Positions 13,294-25,883 of a DNA stretch of 64,000 bases are shown here, one piece after another. Position numbers and translations under genes: made by a program. The notes under the pieces were generated by a model. That model worked only from the letters and a program-made list of their open reading frames with translations, did no database searches and was not told where the DNA came from. Position 1 is the first letter of the stretch. The number at the start of each line of letters is the position of its first letter. Source of the DNA: Cladophialophora immunda (Eukaryota > Ascomycota > Eurotiomycetes > Chaetothyriales > Herpotrichiellaceae); contig NW_015622546.1 in the NCBI RefSeq assembly GCF_000835495.1, positions 1,676,883-1,740,882 on the forward strand. Direction: 5' to 3'.

Positions 13294-15312
13294 TTAATAA
13301 TGGTCCAATATGTCGTCCACTCCCTGACTTCCCTGCCTCTGTGGAGGCGGCCGATCTCGTGGACCACTGGGGAGACCTGTCTGTGATCCAAAGGGCGTGT
13401 ATGTCCTTGTTGGTTCAGTGACAGTCCGGATGGTGGCACTGGGGGGAATTGAAGATACGGGGGTCATTGATCGCTCCGCCGAATAGGGGATATAACCACC
13501 AGAGCTTGAGGTCTGCAATCGAGGCAAGGTTGGACCTCCAGTCGGTGTCACAGCCCTCATTGGACCTACAGCGGTTGGTGTAAACGATCTTTCTGGAGGT
13601 CCTTGAATAGGAGTTTGTGATCGGAATTGAGGTCCCGGTAATGGTGAGTTTCGTCCTCTTTCTTCGGGAATAGCAGAAAATGCTGGTCCAACAGCAGCTC
13701 CAGGCGTACGACGACCCGATGCGTCAACTTGGTTGTCGAAGTTTGGTCCTGCCCATGATGGTGGCTTGGTCGATGGGGTCGAGCTTCGATCATCTGGGTA
13801 CGGAAGAGCACTGCTATTTTCCAAAGGATACCTGGGCCGTCCATTGCTAGACATGCTAGTACCTGGTCGTGGCAGAGGATCCATTTGGTATGCACCAGGA
13901 CCATTTCTGTCACTCTGTGCTGTACCTGGTCGTGGAAGCGCAGGACTAAAGGACCGTTGCGGAGGTTGCGACAGGTTCGATATGCTACGGTTTGGTGCCT
14001 GTCTTCCATACCAGGGACTGTTCACATCAGATGCTGGCGTCTGAACTCGATCAGCTGCAAACCCCATGTCCGCGGCAGAGCCCATTAATGGAGCATTTGA
14101 GCTGTAGCTTGACCACGATGCTGCGGATCCATGGGTTACGGTACGAGTAGGCATAGGTGGACGAGGCGCGATATCAGGTAGCGTCGGAACTGCATCATCA
14201 CTGCTCCTGCTTGTTGCTGGTCGCGAAGTGTACTCCGGGAGGGTTGTCATTGTCGTCTGTCTCGACAGCGGAGGAAGCGAGTCCTCATCGGCTCCTGCGA
14301 TATTCGGCAAGGTCGGTTGTTTCTTCATATCTGTACCTTCACGAGCCGCCCTAGCCTCTGCTCGAGCTCGCAGCGCGTTCTCTTTCTTCAATGCTTTGTC
14401 AACCTTGATCTTGACGACTCTCTCCATCCGTCGGTTAATCTTGTTACGGCAATATCCAGTTAGACCTCCATCCTCGCTAGGAATGTGGTGCCAGAGGAAC
14501 ACGAGATAGAGAATGACCGAGATGATCAAACTGATGACGGAGATGACCCAGATGACCAGAGTCCACAGCATGCCGAAAAGAATGACGGCCTGCAGATGAT
14601 TGGAATCGGCCAGAATCCCAACATTGACAAAGAACTGGACGACCGGAGAGTGGCCATCCGATGGAGCATGTTCACCCTCTGGGACCAACTTCAACCTCAA
14701 CACCGAGTACAGTGTGATCGCGTTGACCACTTGTCGCGGCCCTTCTGCAAAGACAATACGAAGCCATGCTTCGAATGAGAAATATGCAAACAAGGCAACG
14801 TAGTCGGCGCCTTTTCGACTCTTTGTCAACTCGGCAAAGACCAGGAAACGCTTCCAGCCTCTTGCCTTTCCCCACCGGATCGATTGTATCCGTACGGCCA
14901 GAGGGTCCAGGTAGGTTTTCGCGACGCCACCCTGTCGCATGACTCTGACTGCCCTCATCCACCGGTAGACGAGTAGAACAAATGATAGAATGATACAACC
15001 GGCAAAGATCCATCGAGAGATGTTGAGTGGGATCTCAGGCTTTATCTGACCCGCCCATCTATCGAAGGCGAGGAGGTTGATGGCGGTAAATGTGTCAACT
15101 GCGTAGACGGATATCGACACAACAAGCATCAGCAAAAGATAGCCATAGGCAAAAGGGGTCCAGCATGAGGAAGATTTGAAATCGTCAAGGTTCTGCGATA
15201 TGGGTCAGTCCCTGGTGGCTTTTGATGTTCACATGTGCCATACAATGTAGTCCCATTTCTGCTCAGCACTCAAGTTCCCGAACTTTTCTCGTTCACCGCC
15301 GCAACACCCCAT
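13294..15312 (-). CDS. Kch1/Prm6-family membrane protein (K+ influx-related)
   Basis: Two exons, 15312-15244 and 15192-13294 (655 aa). Exon 1 encodes MGCCGGEREKFGNLS. The Gly2/Cys3/Cys4 start suggests lipidation. Hydrophobic segments lie near residues 32-58 (GYLLLMLVVSISVYAVDTF), 74-95, 140-162 (YVALFAYFSFEAWLRIVF) and 222-258 (a long pair beginning AVILFGMLWTLVIWVIS). A charged GLTGYCRNKINRRMERVVKIK segment follows. The last 350 residues are Ser/Pro-rich and disordered, presumably cytosolic. This fits the fungal Kch1/Prm6 family, which in yeast supports low-affinity K+ uptake during pheromone response and ER stress. The family call rests on the membrane core. The transport role here is inferred. 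Confidence 0.82.
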
Positions 15313-16466
15313 AGTGAATATGGTATTTGTATTGTGTAAAGATCGTTTGATGCGCTGCGACCTGGCAGCGGCTTATCAATAATTCGTGAGAGGGAGCAAC
15401 CGATCACGGGGGGTCGGATTTCTATTTCTGAGGCAGTTGTACTTTGTTGTCTCGGGCGCGGCGCAGCCGAAGGCCAGGTGTAACAAGAGTCCAGCTCAAT
15501 TGCCTCGGAGATCGAAACCTTTGTCTTGTATTGCCTTTATTGCATCGCTGTCAAGGTCGGTCTGTCATCCAAACAGTGACCGCAACTGCTCGTCTCGTTT
15601 CCAGGAATTGACTTCCTTCACCGTTGAGGGAGAGCGTAGAGAAGAGGCGTCGGGGGCAATTGACCGGCTGCCGGCTTGCTTGTCGTCCGTCAAGGTGGAC
15701 AAAGCGTGCAGCAAGGAGACAAGGGGTCTGGGAGAACAAAAAGAACGAACGTGGGTCGAGAGCGGACCAGGAGAACAATGACACAAAAAGAGCCGGGAAA
15801 TAAGGACGTGTATTCTGAACGAGAGACTTGATACGACAATGCTAAGGAATGGATGGAAATCAGGAAACCTGAAGTGAAGGGCGGGTCGGTGAATAGGACG
15901 AAGAAGCTTGAAGACGAGGAGAGGGTGCAGCAGAATTACGACTGGAGTGATTGATGGAACAGGAGCTGCTGCAAGCCTCGGTGCCTGAGCGCGCCTGGGG
16001 CCCTGATTACCCGCCCCCCAAACATCAAACTGCGCTAGGCATCCTGGGGGCCTCGATCTGGCTAGACCTCTGCCAATCCCACGCCCCTGTCGAGCATCCT
16101 CAAACACCGCCTCCTTGACCTGTGCACCGCGCTGATTCGCCCTCGAATCCCCCTGGGCGATCGTGCTCATGCAGGAACCCGTCACCCCGTTCACCGACGA
16201 GCGTTGGGCTTGCGAGATCTCCAAAGTGTTGCATCACACTCTAGCCCCAGTTGAGACAACAATCTCCGCCACAGCCGTTGGATACTGTTCTTGGTGCGTA
16301 TAGGTCACGACCTGGAGTTCGTGGAGACTGGTGTGAGCAACAATTCTATTTGAACCAAGCTATCGTCCTACACACAGATGTTTCTCTTCTACGCGCCTGT
16401 GAACAGACGCAGACACCACCCAGACGCCTTCGCTTCAATGTACCGCCACTCAGACTGATACCTGTT
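15313..16466. other. Intergenic: kch1-like gene promoter
   Basis: About 1.15 kb without a supported gene. A minus-strand frame of 219 codons (15565-16224) has no recognisable domain and its hydrophobic part is Leu/Pro/Arg-biased, as expected from pyrimidine-rich DNA read by chance. Contains the 5' region of the Kch1-like gene and the 3' side of the oxidoreductase gene. Confidence 0.55.
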
Positions 16467-19051
<2,585 letters not shown>

Positions 19052-21958
19052 TTAGATGTTGCCAATGACGACCATATACCTCAACTTCCCGTCCTTACTC
19101 GACTTTGTCGTGTCACATCCGCCAATCCCATCATCGAGCTGCATTTGGCTGCTCTTCCATCCCCAACTCTTGCTGACATCGAACTTGTCTGGTGCACTCT
19201 CGTAAATGCTCAAAAGTCGCCCGCCCTTACTCGGTGAATAGATCTTAAAATATGTTCGGATTGTTGGACGGCCATCCATGTATGGCGGCATTGCGGAAAC
19301 GTTGTACTTCCTGTTGGCCCGTAATAACTCGGCGTCCTCCTCGTCCGAGTCCAGCATCAGCCCGTCCGAGGGAGAGGAATCGCTGGATGGTCTACCTGCA
19401 GCCTCGGGGTTTTGTGAAGTCTTTTGTACCGACTTCGCCATCCGCCGCCGCAAAGTCACTCTTTCACCCTCCGAAATTTGCGGATTTGAAGTATCATACT
19501 CTTGTGTCGATTCGGCTGATGCTTCTTCCTGTTCCACTGCCGACCCGCGAACAGGCTCGTTGACGTGCCAACTTCGGTTTCGCCGTTCGTTCTTCCGAAG
19601 CAACATCTCCCGCTCCAGCTGTCCGATGCGATCGTCCACAGTGGAAGACATCCAAAGGGCAAGGGGGTCTTCACACGGATCTTTATCCTTGGCTCTGTGC
19701 AGGTATATGCCCAACTGTGGGACTTTCGAGTTATTGACCCGCTGGATATAGAGGTTCCACAAACTCCCCGCATACCAAACCGTGTGAGAATAGACCCGTT
19801 TCTTCTCCTTGAGCGTCCGGGGGCTCGGGAACTCCGCCGAAAACCGAAATGGAGGATAATAGCTGAAACGGGGCGCCGACGTTGGCGAATAGCCTCTGGA
19901 CGGGGGCCTGCCACTGTCGATTACATTGCCACTTGTGAAGTCGAGAGCCCATGCAACATCGGTAGGCTCGAGGCTAGCCGACAATCTCGCTGCATGCGTG
20001 CTCCATTCTGCAATACTCGTAGAGTTGGCCGCTACACAAGCTTCTTGAGTGCCTCCCATCACACAGGAGACATCGTTGCTCGGAATCCAGAATTTCCTAG
20101 GTTTGCCGTTGCCATCCCAGGAGCCAGACTCCATCTCTGCAGGAACTTCATTTTGGCTGGCTGGGCCGTCGTCTCGCAACTTTCCTTTCTTGTGGACCGA
20201 TGCTTGCTCAGCATGATCTTCGGCTTCTTCAAACTCTTCTGCTACTTCACTCAATCCCAGTGTCTCGTCGGTTTCCCTGGCATTGAGAACTTTCTGTCGA
20301 AGTTCCATCGACATCCATAACGCATCACCAATGACCTTCTCGGGGAGAACCGGAACTCCAAGGATGTCTTTTTGCGTCCGAATCTGCTGCAATTGTTCGA
20401 AGCGAAGATGAACATAATGGATCCCTTCGTCCAGCAGCACGAGCAGGGGTGCGATTTCCGGAGACGTGTACAGGGCAACCCAGGCCTCATCTTTTTCGGA
20501 AACGTAGCGGTTGTGTCCAGTTATCCTGTAAGGTGCATCAAATCTCACTGCAAAGAATCGCAGACTTGTCGGTTTGGGATAGAGATATCGACCACTCGAG
20601 GAAACCAGCCCTCCTTCGATGGCTTTGGCCCTCAATCGGCGATTCAAGAGCTTTAAAGCAAGATACCATCGCTCCCACTCGCTTGGCACGAAGAAAGGAT
20701 CCCCGCCAACAATCTCGCGGATGATCTCAGCCGGGATCTCGTCCCAGTATTCATACGGCATCTCCCAGCCTTCTTTGCAGAGCATGGCCTTCGCAGAGGC
20801 GAGGATTCGATCCCCGGCTTTCCCATAGTAATTGTTGGTCACTAGCTTAATCAAGCTGTGAAGGGTAGCTGGCTGCATCTGTCGAAGGATCGAGTCGACA
20901 CAGGAGTCTACTAGGTCGGGCATATCAAGCCAACATGACGTAGCGAACAGCCCGATAGCTTCTTCCTCTTCCTGGCGAGGGAACTGGGTTCCATAAATCC
21001 TCTTCAGGGCCAGCTCGAAAGCATTTTTGGTGATATTGGGATCGAGGTCTTCACAAGGGATTTTCATCTCTCGCGCTGTACTTTCTGCCCAAGATCCGGA
21101 GAACGCAGACGAAAAGTAAGGCACACGATCGAGAAGCAGTTTGTGAAGTCTGTAGCTCTGACCAAACGCATACACGGTAATGTCTGAGTGGCGGCCTTCC
21201 TCGAAGCCATGGTGAAAGAGATGACCTTGGAGTGACGCCGTGCCACCTAAACTTCGGCTGGTACTGGACACGGTTCGAAGATGGGAATGAACTCGAGATG
21301 TGGGATCAGGACTTGTTCCGTCGCTTGTTATGAATAAGCGCGCAAGGGTAGTGGAGGTGTTGACAGAATCAGGGTCAAAATTGTTGGTGACTGCGCTCGT
21401 CGTGGGATCATCCACATCCTTTTCGGGGTTGAGGAGAGGATGTCGACTGCTCGAGGCGGCGGGTGAAGCGAAAGGCGTGGTGTCTCCTGCCTTTATATTA
21501 GTACGCCGACTTCCGCCAGCATTTGTCAAGGCCGCTAAAGAGCCTGAATTGTTGGAGGAAACGGCAGCGCTCAGAGATGCCAGGGCGGTGTTCGCAGAGA
21601 CCGAAGCAGTAGGTGGTCCAGATACGAAGATTGATCGAAGAGGAGGCTCGAACGACACAGGTGGAGATTGCTCTCCATAACCCAAGCCAGGGATTTGGTT
21701 TGAAGAAGCTATCCTTCGCTGGGGGAGTGGTCTAGAGCTCGGAACTGTGCTGGTGGGCTGTTGAAGCGGCGATCTGATAATCCCGGGAGAGGAAGGTTCG
21801 AGATAGCGTGACGGGCGAGGAGAGGATGTTGCGGTGCCCTGTTCACTCCAAGCGGCCCGGTTGACCTCTGGCGTAATAGTAGATGCATCATACCCTGAGA
21901 TCAGACCATCGAGATCGTCTCGTGGGGGACTCCAGTTGCTGAAGTGTTCTTGATCCAT
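19052..21958 (-). CDS. BTB/POZ-domain protein, germ cell-less-like
   Basis: Single exon, 968 aa. Residues 1 to about 240 are Ser/Thr/Pro-rich and disordered. A BTB/POZ domain follows at about 245-350 (FHHGFEEGRHSDITVYAFG, then YRLHKLLLDRVPYFSSAFSG), with a BACK-like helical extension (LFATSCWLDMPDLVDSCVDS; TLHSLIKLVTNNYYGKAGDR). The C-terminal half has further conserved-looking blocks (FAVRFDAPYRITGHNRYVSE; TVWYAGSLWNLYIQRVNN; LGIYLHRAKDK) that I cannot name, then an acidic/Ser-rich stretch. BTB-BACK proteins often act as Cul3 adaptors or in nuclear-envelope/transcription roles; which applies here is unknown. The gene is divergent from the TAPT1-like gene, sharing about 650 bp upstream. Confidence 0.82.
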   Translation of the reverse strand: MDQEHFSNWSPPRDDLDGLISGYDASTITPEVNRAAWSEQGTATSSPRPSRYLEPSSPGIIRSPLQQPTSTVPSSRPLPQRRIASSNQIPGLGYGEQSPPVSFEPPLRSIFVSGPPTASVSANTALASLSAAVSSNNSGSLAALTNAGGSRRTNIKAGDTTPFASPAASSSRHPLLNPEKDVDDPTTSAVTNNFDPDSVNTSTTLARLFITSDGTSPDPTSRVHSHLRTVSSTSRSLGGTASLQGHLFHHGFEEGRHSDITVYAFGQSYRLHKLLLDRVPYFSSAFSGSWAESTAREMKIPCEDLDPNITKNAFELALKRIYGTQFPRQEEEEAIGLFATSCWLDMPDLVDSCVDSILRQMQPATLHSLIKLVTNNYYGKAGDRILASAKAMLCKEGWEMPYEYWDEIPAEIIREIVGGDPFFVPSEWERWYLALKLLNRRLRAKAIEGGLVSSSGRYLYPKPTSLRFFAVRFDAPYRITGHNRYVSEKDEAWVALYTSPEIAPLLVLLDEGIHYVHLRFEQLQQIRTQKDILGVPVLPEKVIGDALWMSMELRQKVLNARETDETLGLSEVAEEFEEAEDHAEQASVHKKGKLRDDGPASQNEVPAEMESGSWDGNGKPRKFWIPSNDVSCVMGGTQEACVAANSTSIAEWSTHAARLSASLEPTDVAWALDFTSGNVIDSGRPPSRGYSPTSAPRFSYYPPFRFSAEFPSPRTLKEKKRVYSHTVWYAGSLWNLYIQRVNNSKVPQLGIYLHRAKDKDPCEDPLALWMSSTVDDRIGQLEREMLLRKNERRNRSWHVNEPVRGSAVEQEEASAESTQEYDTSNPQISEGERVTLRRRMAKSVQKTSQNPEAAGRPSSDSSPSDGLMLDSDEEDAELLRANRKYNVSAMPPYMDGRPTIRTYFKIYSPSKGGRLLSIYESAPDKFDVSKSWGWKSSQMQLDDGIGGCDTTKSSKDGKLRYMVVIGNI

Positions 21959-22604
21959 CAGATGGACTATTGTCTAAACCTTCTGAACGAGAGGAACGAA
22001 GTTCTTGACATAGCCGTTGAATGGACCCTGGGGCTGTCAAGGTTTTCCAACAAGAAGCATCTTGGACATAGACCGAAGAGAGAAGGGGAGTGACCGCCAA
22101 AGATGGAAGAGACAGAGGAGTGGAAAGCCAATAGGGGTGATCCTGGAGGCCGCTGAGTGTTCTATCAAGTCCTCAAGGCGCAATTTCGTAGTTACAGCTG
22201 TCTCGTTCCTTCATAAACCGTGATAAACGCAATGAACTGCAAAAGTTGGCAAGATGTTGAGAGATGTTGCAAGAGACAGCGGGACAAGGCGATCATCAAG
22301 GCGTCACCTGGACGTTGTGCCGCTGTGCTGCAGCCACGCAGCCACAAGCCACAAGCCAGAAGCCACGTGTGGCCCCGGAATTACGGCGGACTTAAATTAT
22401 TTGGGCGACGTCTTCCCTTCCGCAGGAGGACATTCTGCTCGTCCCTCGACTCACACCGACACCCAGCAGAAACAAGGCGATGGCGGTCTAGAGATTGGAC
22501 TTTCACTGGAATTGCGATCAGCCCAAGACCATCCGATCTTCTTTTGCGGCGGCATAGCAGCATGGCCGGCTTTGTATCTGGCACGTCTCCCTCCCCTGTT
22601 CATC
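21959..22604. promoter_or_regulatory. Divergent promoter between BTB gene and TAPT1-like gene
   Basis: The two start codons face away from each other across about 646 bp. The half nearer 22.6 kb is an open frame continuous with the TAPT1-like gene, so part may be 5' UTR or an alternative N-terminus. No clear TATA box was identified. Confidence 0.5.
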
Positions 22605-25523
22605 ATGGAAGGGCCAACCATCGCAGCCATCGTGAATGGTGACCACTATTCCTTCGCCAATCGAGAACCACTTACACCTCCCAACTCTCAGAACACCCCA
22701 TCACCGATAAGTTCCCCTACATTTCGAAGGGATGCCCAAGATGGTCTTCCGCCGAGCCACGACAACGGTTCATCCGAGCCGAATAATACACAACTTCAAC
22801 CAGACGAGGGTCTAAGCAATGGTCTCGAGACACATGATGGAGTTAAGAGCGTCACCAGACTTGTCGACGTGGATCATGTCCACGCGGCTACACCTACGAA
22901 CATGTTGCCAAATGGCGAGCCAAAAGACCTGGCTTGTTCGCCTCCTTCAATGACGGAGTCAGGCCAATCGGGTCCGGGGCACGTCGCAGAACGTCCAAAT
23001 GGAGTGGAAGGCAAACAGAATGGAGGAATAGTGTATATGCCATCGCCAGATATATTGCACAGCCTGACGACTACAGTAGACTCTCTTCCTCTGAGTCCTG
23101 ACGATCCACAAACAACAGTACCAGTCTCCAATAATGACCTGAGCCCTCACACGGCCGTACCCATCACCGCCAAAACTCCTGAGTCTCCTAAATCTCCTAA
23201 TGAAGATGTCTTCATCTCCACTCCCCGGGCGGAACCAAGCACATTTAGACAATCTGAAACCTCAGAGACAAGACGAAGTCGCAACCTCACCATCGAGACC
23301 GGCAACCAACTGTTGCAATCTACAGGCAGTCCTTCACTCAGACCCAATGTTCCACAAAGGGCTCTATCCACCCCCGGCTCCCTGAAAAGTCCTCAGTCCC
23401 CTCAGAGACACGATAGAATCGGTCCACGACCAACGCTCAAGATTCCTGAGACCGGTGCGAAGGTTGATGGAACTGGAGGAAGAAGGCATTCGTCTTCAGG
23501 GCGACCTCTCCCGTCCCCTATGCCGGCGTCAATTCCACTACCGCCCTTATCGATTCCGACCTATCTTCAGCTCGAACTATCGTCACAACGACCCTCCCAG
23601 CTATACATTCACAGGTCCGCCAACAGCGACTTTCCGTACGAGTCTTCACGAGTTAAGATCGAGAGGTTGATGAACTTCTTACTCCTGCCCATGTATCTCG
23701 AGAGCGTCCTCTGGTTCGGGACTCTTGCATGTCTCGATTCATGGCTCTATACATTCACGATCCTCCCACTCCGACTCCTCAAATCATTCTACATCCTCGT
23801 CAAGTCTTGGTGCATTAACTTCATGAGCGAAGTGCAATTCGTCTCCAACTTTGTGTACAACGGGACCGGGAGAATGTGGAGAAGACGGAGGAGCAGTCTA
23901 GCGACTGTTTCTACGCGAAAAGTCTCGGGTTCTGACGCTGGCGAAAACAAACCGGCTCAAACCGTCGCAGCACAAAATCGCAGGTCAGGGAGACAGCATC
24001 AGAGAACAAAGTCAGTGCCATCGGCATTACTTCCGGATGACAAGGCGGACATGCTTAAGGGCCTGCTGATAATCTGCACATGCCTTATCCTTCTTAGGCT
24101 TGATGCTAGCCGGATGTACCATTGGATTCGTGGTCAAGCCGCCATCAAGCTATATGTCATTTACAATCTTCTGGAGGTCTGCGATCGGCTTTTCTCCGCA
24201 ATAGGACAGGATGTCCTCGAATGTTTGTTCTCCAAGGAAGCGCTCGAACGCAAGCCAGATGGCCATAGCAAAATTCTACGGCCATTCTGGTTGTTCGTCC
24301 TGGCACTCACCTACACAGTTATTCACTCTACGGCTCTGTTCTATCAGGTCATCACGCTCAATGTGGCTGTCAACTCATACTCGAACGCCCTCATCACATT
24401 GCTGTTGTCAAATCAGTTCGTGGAGATCAAATCCACTGTGTTCAAAAAGTTCGAGAAGGAGAACCTTTTTCAACTGACTTGTGCCGACGTCGTCGAACGC
24501 TTCCAACTTTGGCACATGCTGGTCATTATTGCATCTCGCAACATCGTGGAAACCGGAGGATTGAGTGCGGGATTAAGTGCTCTTACCAGAGCGTCAAGTG
24601 CAACAGCGGCGCCTCCACTGACTACAAATAGTAGCATTCCCTTCACCAGTGCTCTTCCTCCGAGATCGGTTAGCTCGATCCTTCCAAAGTCATTTACTCT
24701 GTTACCGGCGGCGGTCAATACGATAACATCGTATGCGCCAGCTGTCAGTCAGGTGCTCGGACCGTTTCTGGCAGTCCTTGGGTCTGAAATGTTGGTTGAT
24801 TGGCTCAAACATGCTTACATCAACAAGTTTAACAACACCCGCCCTGCAATATACGATCGATTTCTGGACGTGTTAGCGAAGGACTATTACACAAATGCTT
24901 TCGGCGACCAAAATTTAACCAAACGATTGGGTCTGCCAGTTATCCCTTTGAGCTGTCTCCTGATCCGAGCCACTGTGCAAACATACCAGATGTTTATGGC
25001 AGCCTGGGTCCCTTCAAGTTCGCCAAGCTCATCAACAAGTCTGGCCAGCATCCACGAGCATTACTCTGCGGCCCGGTCAAACATGCCAATGACCACAAGC
25101 ACCGCGATTTCCAAAACCGTCGACGACATCATCAGAGCCATTCCTGCAGCCATCACCAGCTCCAGTGTCGTCACACACATGACGACCATACTTTTGTTCC
25201 TCCTGTTCTTCCTGATCCTACTTGCCTGCAAGCTCGTGTTGGGAATGCTTCTCCTCGCATTTGCGAGATCTCGCTACCGGTCGATGAAGCTGCGCGAGAG
25301 AAACCCCATTTACCATGTTGACGGCGGTCGGCGCGTTGGGGGATGGGGCGTCGTTGAAGTTGACGACGATAAACGCAGATGGATCTACGAGGATGACCCT
25401 GCCGGTCTCAAAGCATTGCGTGAGAGGGAGGAAAAGGACAAGAAGAACAAGGAAAAGGGGACTGGGGTGGAGAGCTTCGACAAAGTCAGGCGATACGAGA
25501 TGGTGGCAAAGAGGATATGGTAG
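22605..25523 (+). CDS. TAPT1/Emp65-family ER membrane protein
   Basis: Single exon from ATG 22605 (MEGPTIAAIVNGDHYSF), 972 aa. The frame is open upstream to another ATG at 22254, but those 117 codons are low-complexity, so I prefer 22605. The first 350 residues are disordered (Pro/Ser/Thr-rich). The TAPT1 core follows: RVKIERLMNFLLLPMYLES, then several membrane segments including LKGLLIICTCLILLRLDASR, YVIYNLLEVCDRLFSAIGQD, FWLFVLALTYTVIHSTALFY, NALITLLLSNQFVEIKS, and a late TM (MTTILLFLLFFLILLACKLV). The charged motif FKKFEKENLFQLTCADVVER is a family hallmark. Yeast Emp65 acts with Slp1 at the ER to protect soluble proteins; human TAPT1 is linked to ciliary function. Family assignment is firm; cellular role here is inferred. 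Confidence 0.9.
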   Translation: MEGPTIAAIVNGDHYSFANREPLTPPNSQNTPSPISSPTFRRDAQDGLPPSHDNGSSEPNNTQLQPDEGLSNGLETHDGVKSVTRLVDVDHVHAATPTNMLPNGEPKDLACSPPSMTESGQSGPGHVAERPNGVEGKQNGGIVYMPSPDILHSLTTTVDSLPLSPDDPQTTVPVSNNDLSPHTAVPITAKTPESPKSPNEDVFISTPRAEPSTFRQSETSETRRSRNLTIETGNQLLQSTGSPSLRPNVPQRALSTPGSLKSPQSPQRHDRIGPRPTLKIPETGAKVDGTGGRRHSSSGRPLPSPMPASIPLPPLSIPTYLQLELSSQRPSQLYIHRSANSDFPYESSRVKIERLMNFLLLPMYLESVLWFGTLACLDSWLYTFTILPLRLLKSFYILVKSWCINFMSEVQFVSNFVYNGTGRMWRRRRSSLATVSTRKVSGSDAGENKPAQTVAAQNRRSGRQHQRTKSVPSALLPDDKADMLKGLLIICTCLILLRLDASRMYHWIRGQAAIKLYVIYNLLEVCDRLFSAIGQDVLECLFSKEALERKPDGHSKILRPFWLFVLALTYTVIHSTALFYQVITLNVAVNSYSNALITLLLSNQFVEIKSTVFKKFEKENLFQLTCADVVERFQLWHMLVIIASRNIVETGGLSAGLSALTRASSATAAPPLTTNSSIPFTSALPPRSVSSILPKSFTLLPAAVNTITSYAPAVSQVLGPFLAVLGSEMLVDWLKHAYINKFNNTRPAIYDRFLDVLAKDYYTNAFGDQNLTKRLGLPVIPLSCLLIRATVQTYQMFMAAWVPSSSPSSSTSLASIHEHYSAARSNMPMTTSTAISKTVDDIIRAIPAAITSSSVVTHMTTILLFLLFFLILLACKLVLGMLLLAFARSRYRSMKLRERNPIYHVDGGRRVGGWGVVEVDDDKRRWIYEDDPAGLKALREREEKDKKNKEKGTGVESFDKVRRYEMVAKRIW

Positions 25524-25883
25524 CCTCCCGGTACTCAACAGTTATGTAGATAGCAGGTCATCCTGGTATTTGAAGCAGTCCGCTTGAATTGGATTGATAT
25601 TCCCCTCATTGGTGCCAGACATGAATTGGTATTTCTTCTTTCGTCAGGTCCGTGAGAGTCATCTACGTAGTTGCGCACATTTCTATCCTTTCTTGATCTC
25701 ATGTGGTATTCCCGTGCGTATTTCTTAATCCGTGGACATCAGCATATCGCCCACACACACCTCCGACACATTCCAAGACTGAAAAATCCGGGGGGGGGGG
25801 GGGGAGGGGCGCATGAGCTCATCGAACGCTACTTTGCAGAAGCTGGAGTAACAGCAGCAGCAACAACAACGACGCGAACGGAC
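25524..25883. other. Convergent 3' intergenic region
   Basis: 360 bp between the stop codons of the TAPT1-like gene (plus) and lysyl-tRNA synthetase (minus), presumably holding both 3' UTRs. It includes a 15-G homopolymer. Confidence 0.7.
25790..25804. repeat. G15 homopolymer tract
   Basis: Fifteen consecutive G followed by A and four more G. It lies in the presumed 3' UTR of the lysyl-tRNA synthetase gene (read as C15 there). Such tracts are replication- and sequencing-error-prone, so the exact length should be treated with caution. Confidence 0.85.

Noticed and set aside
15565..16224. A 219-codon minus-strand open frame
   Set aside because: Biased Leu/Pro/Ser/Arg composition, no domain and no homologous motif; its position is the 5' flank of the Kch1-like gene.
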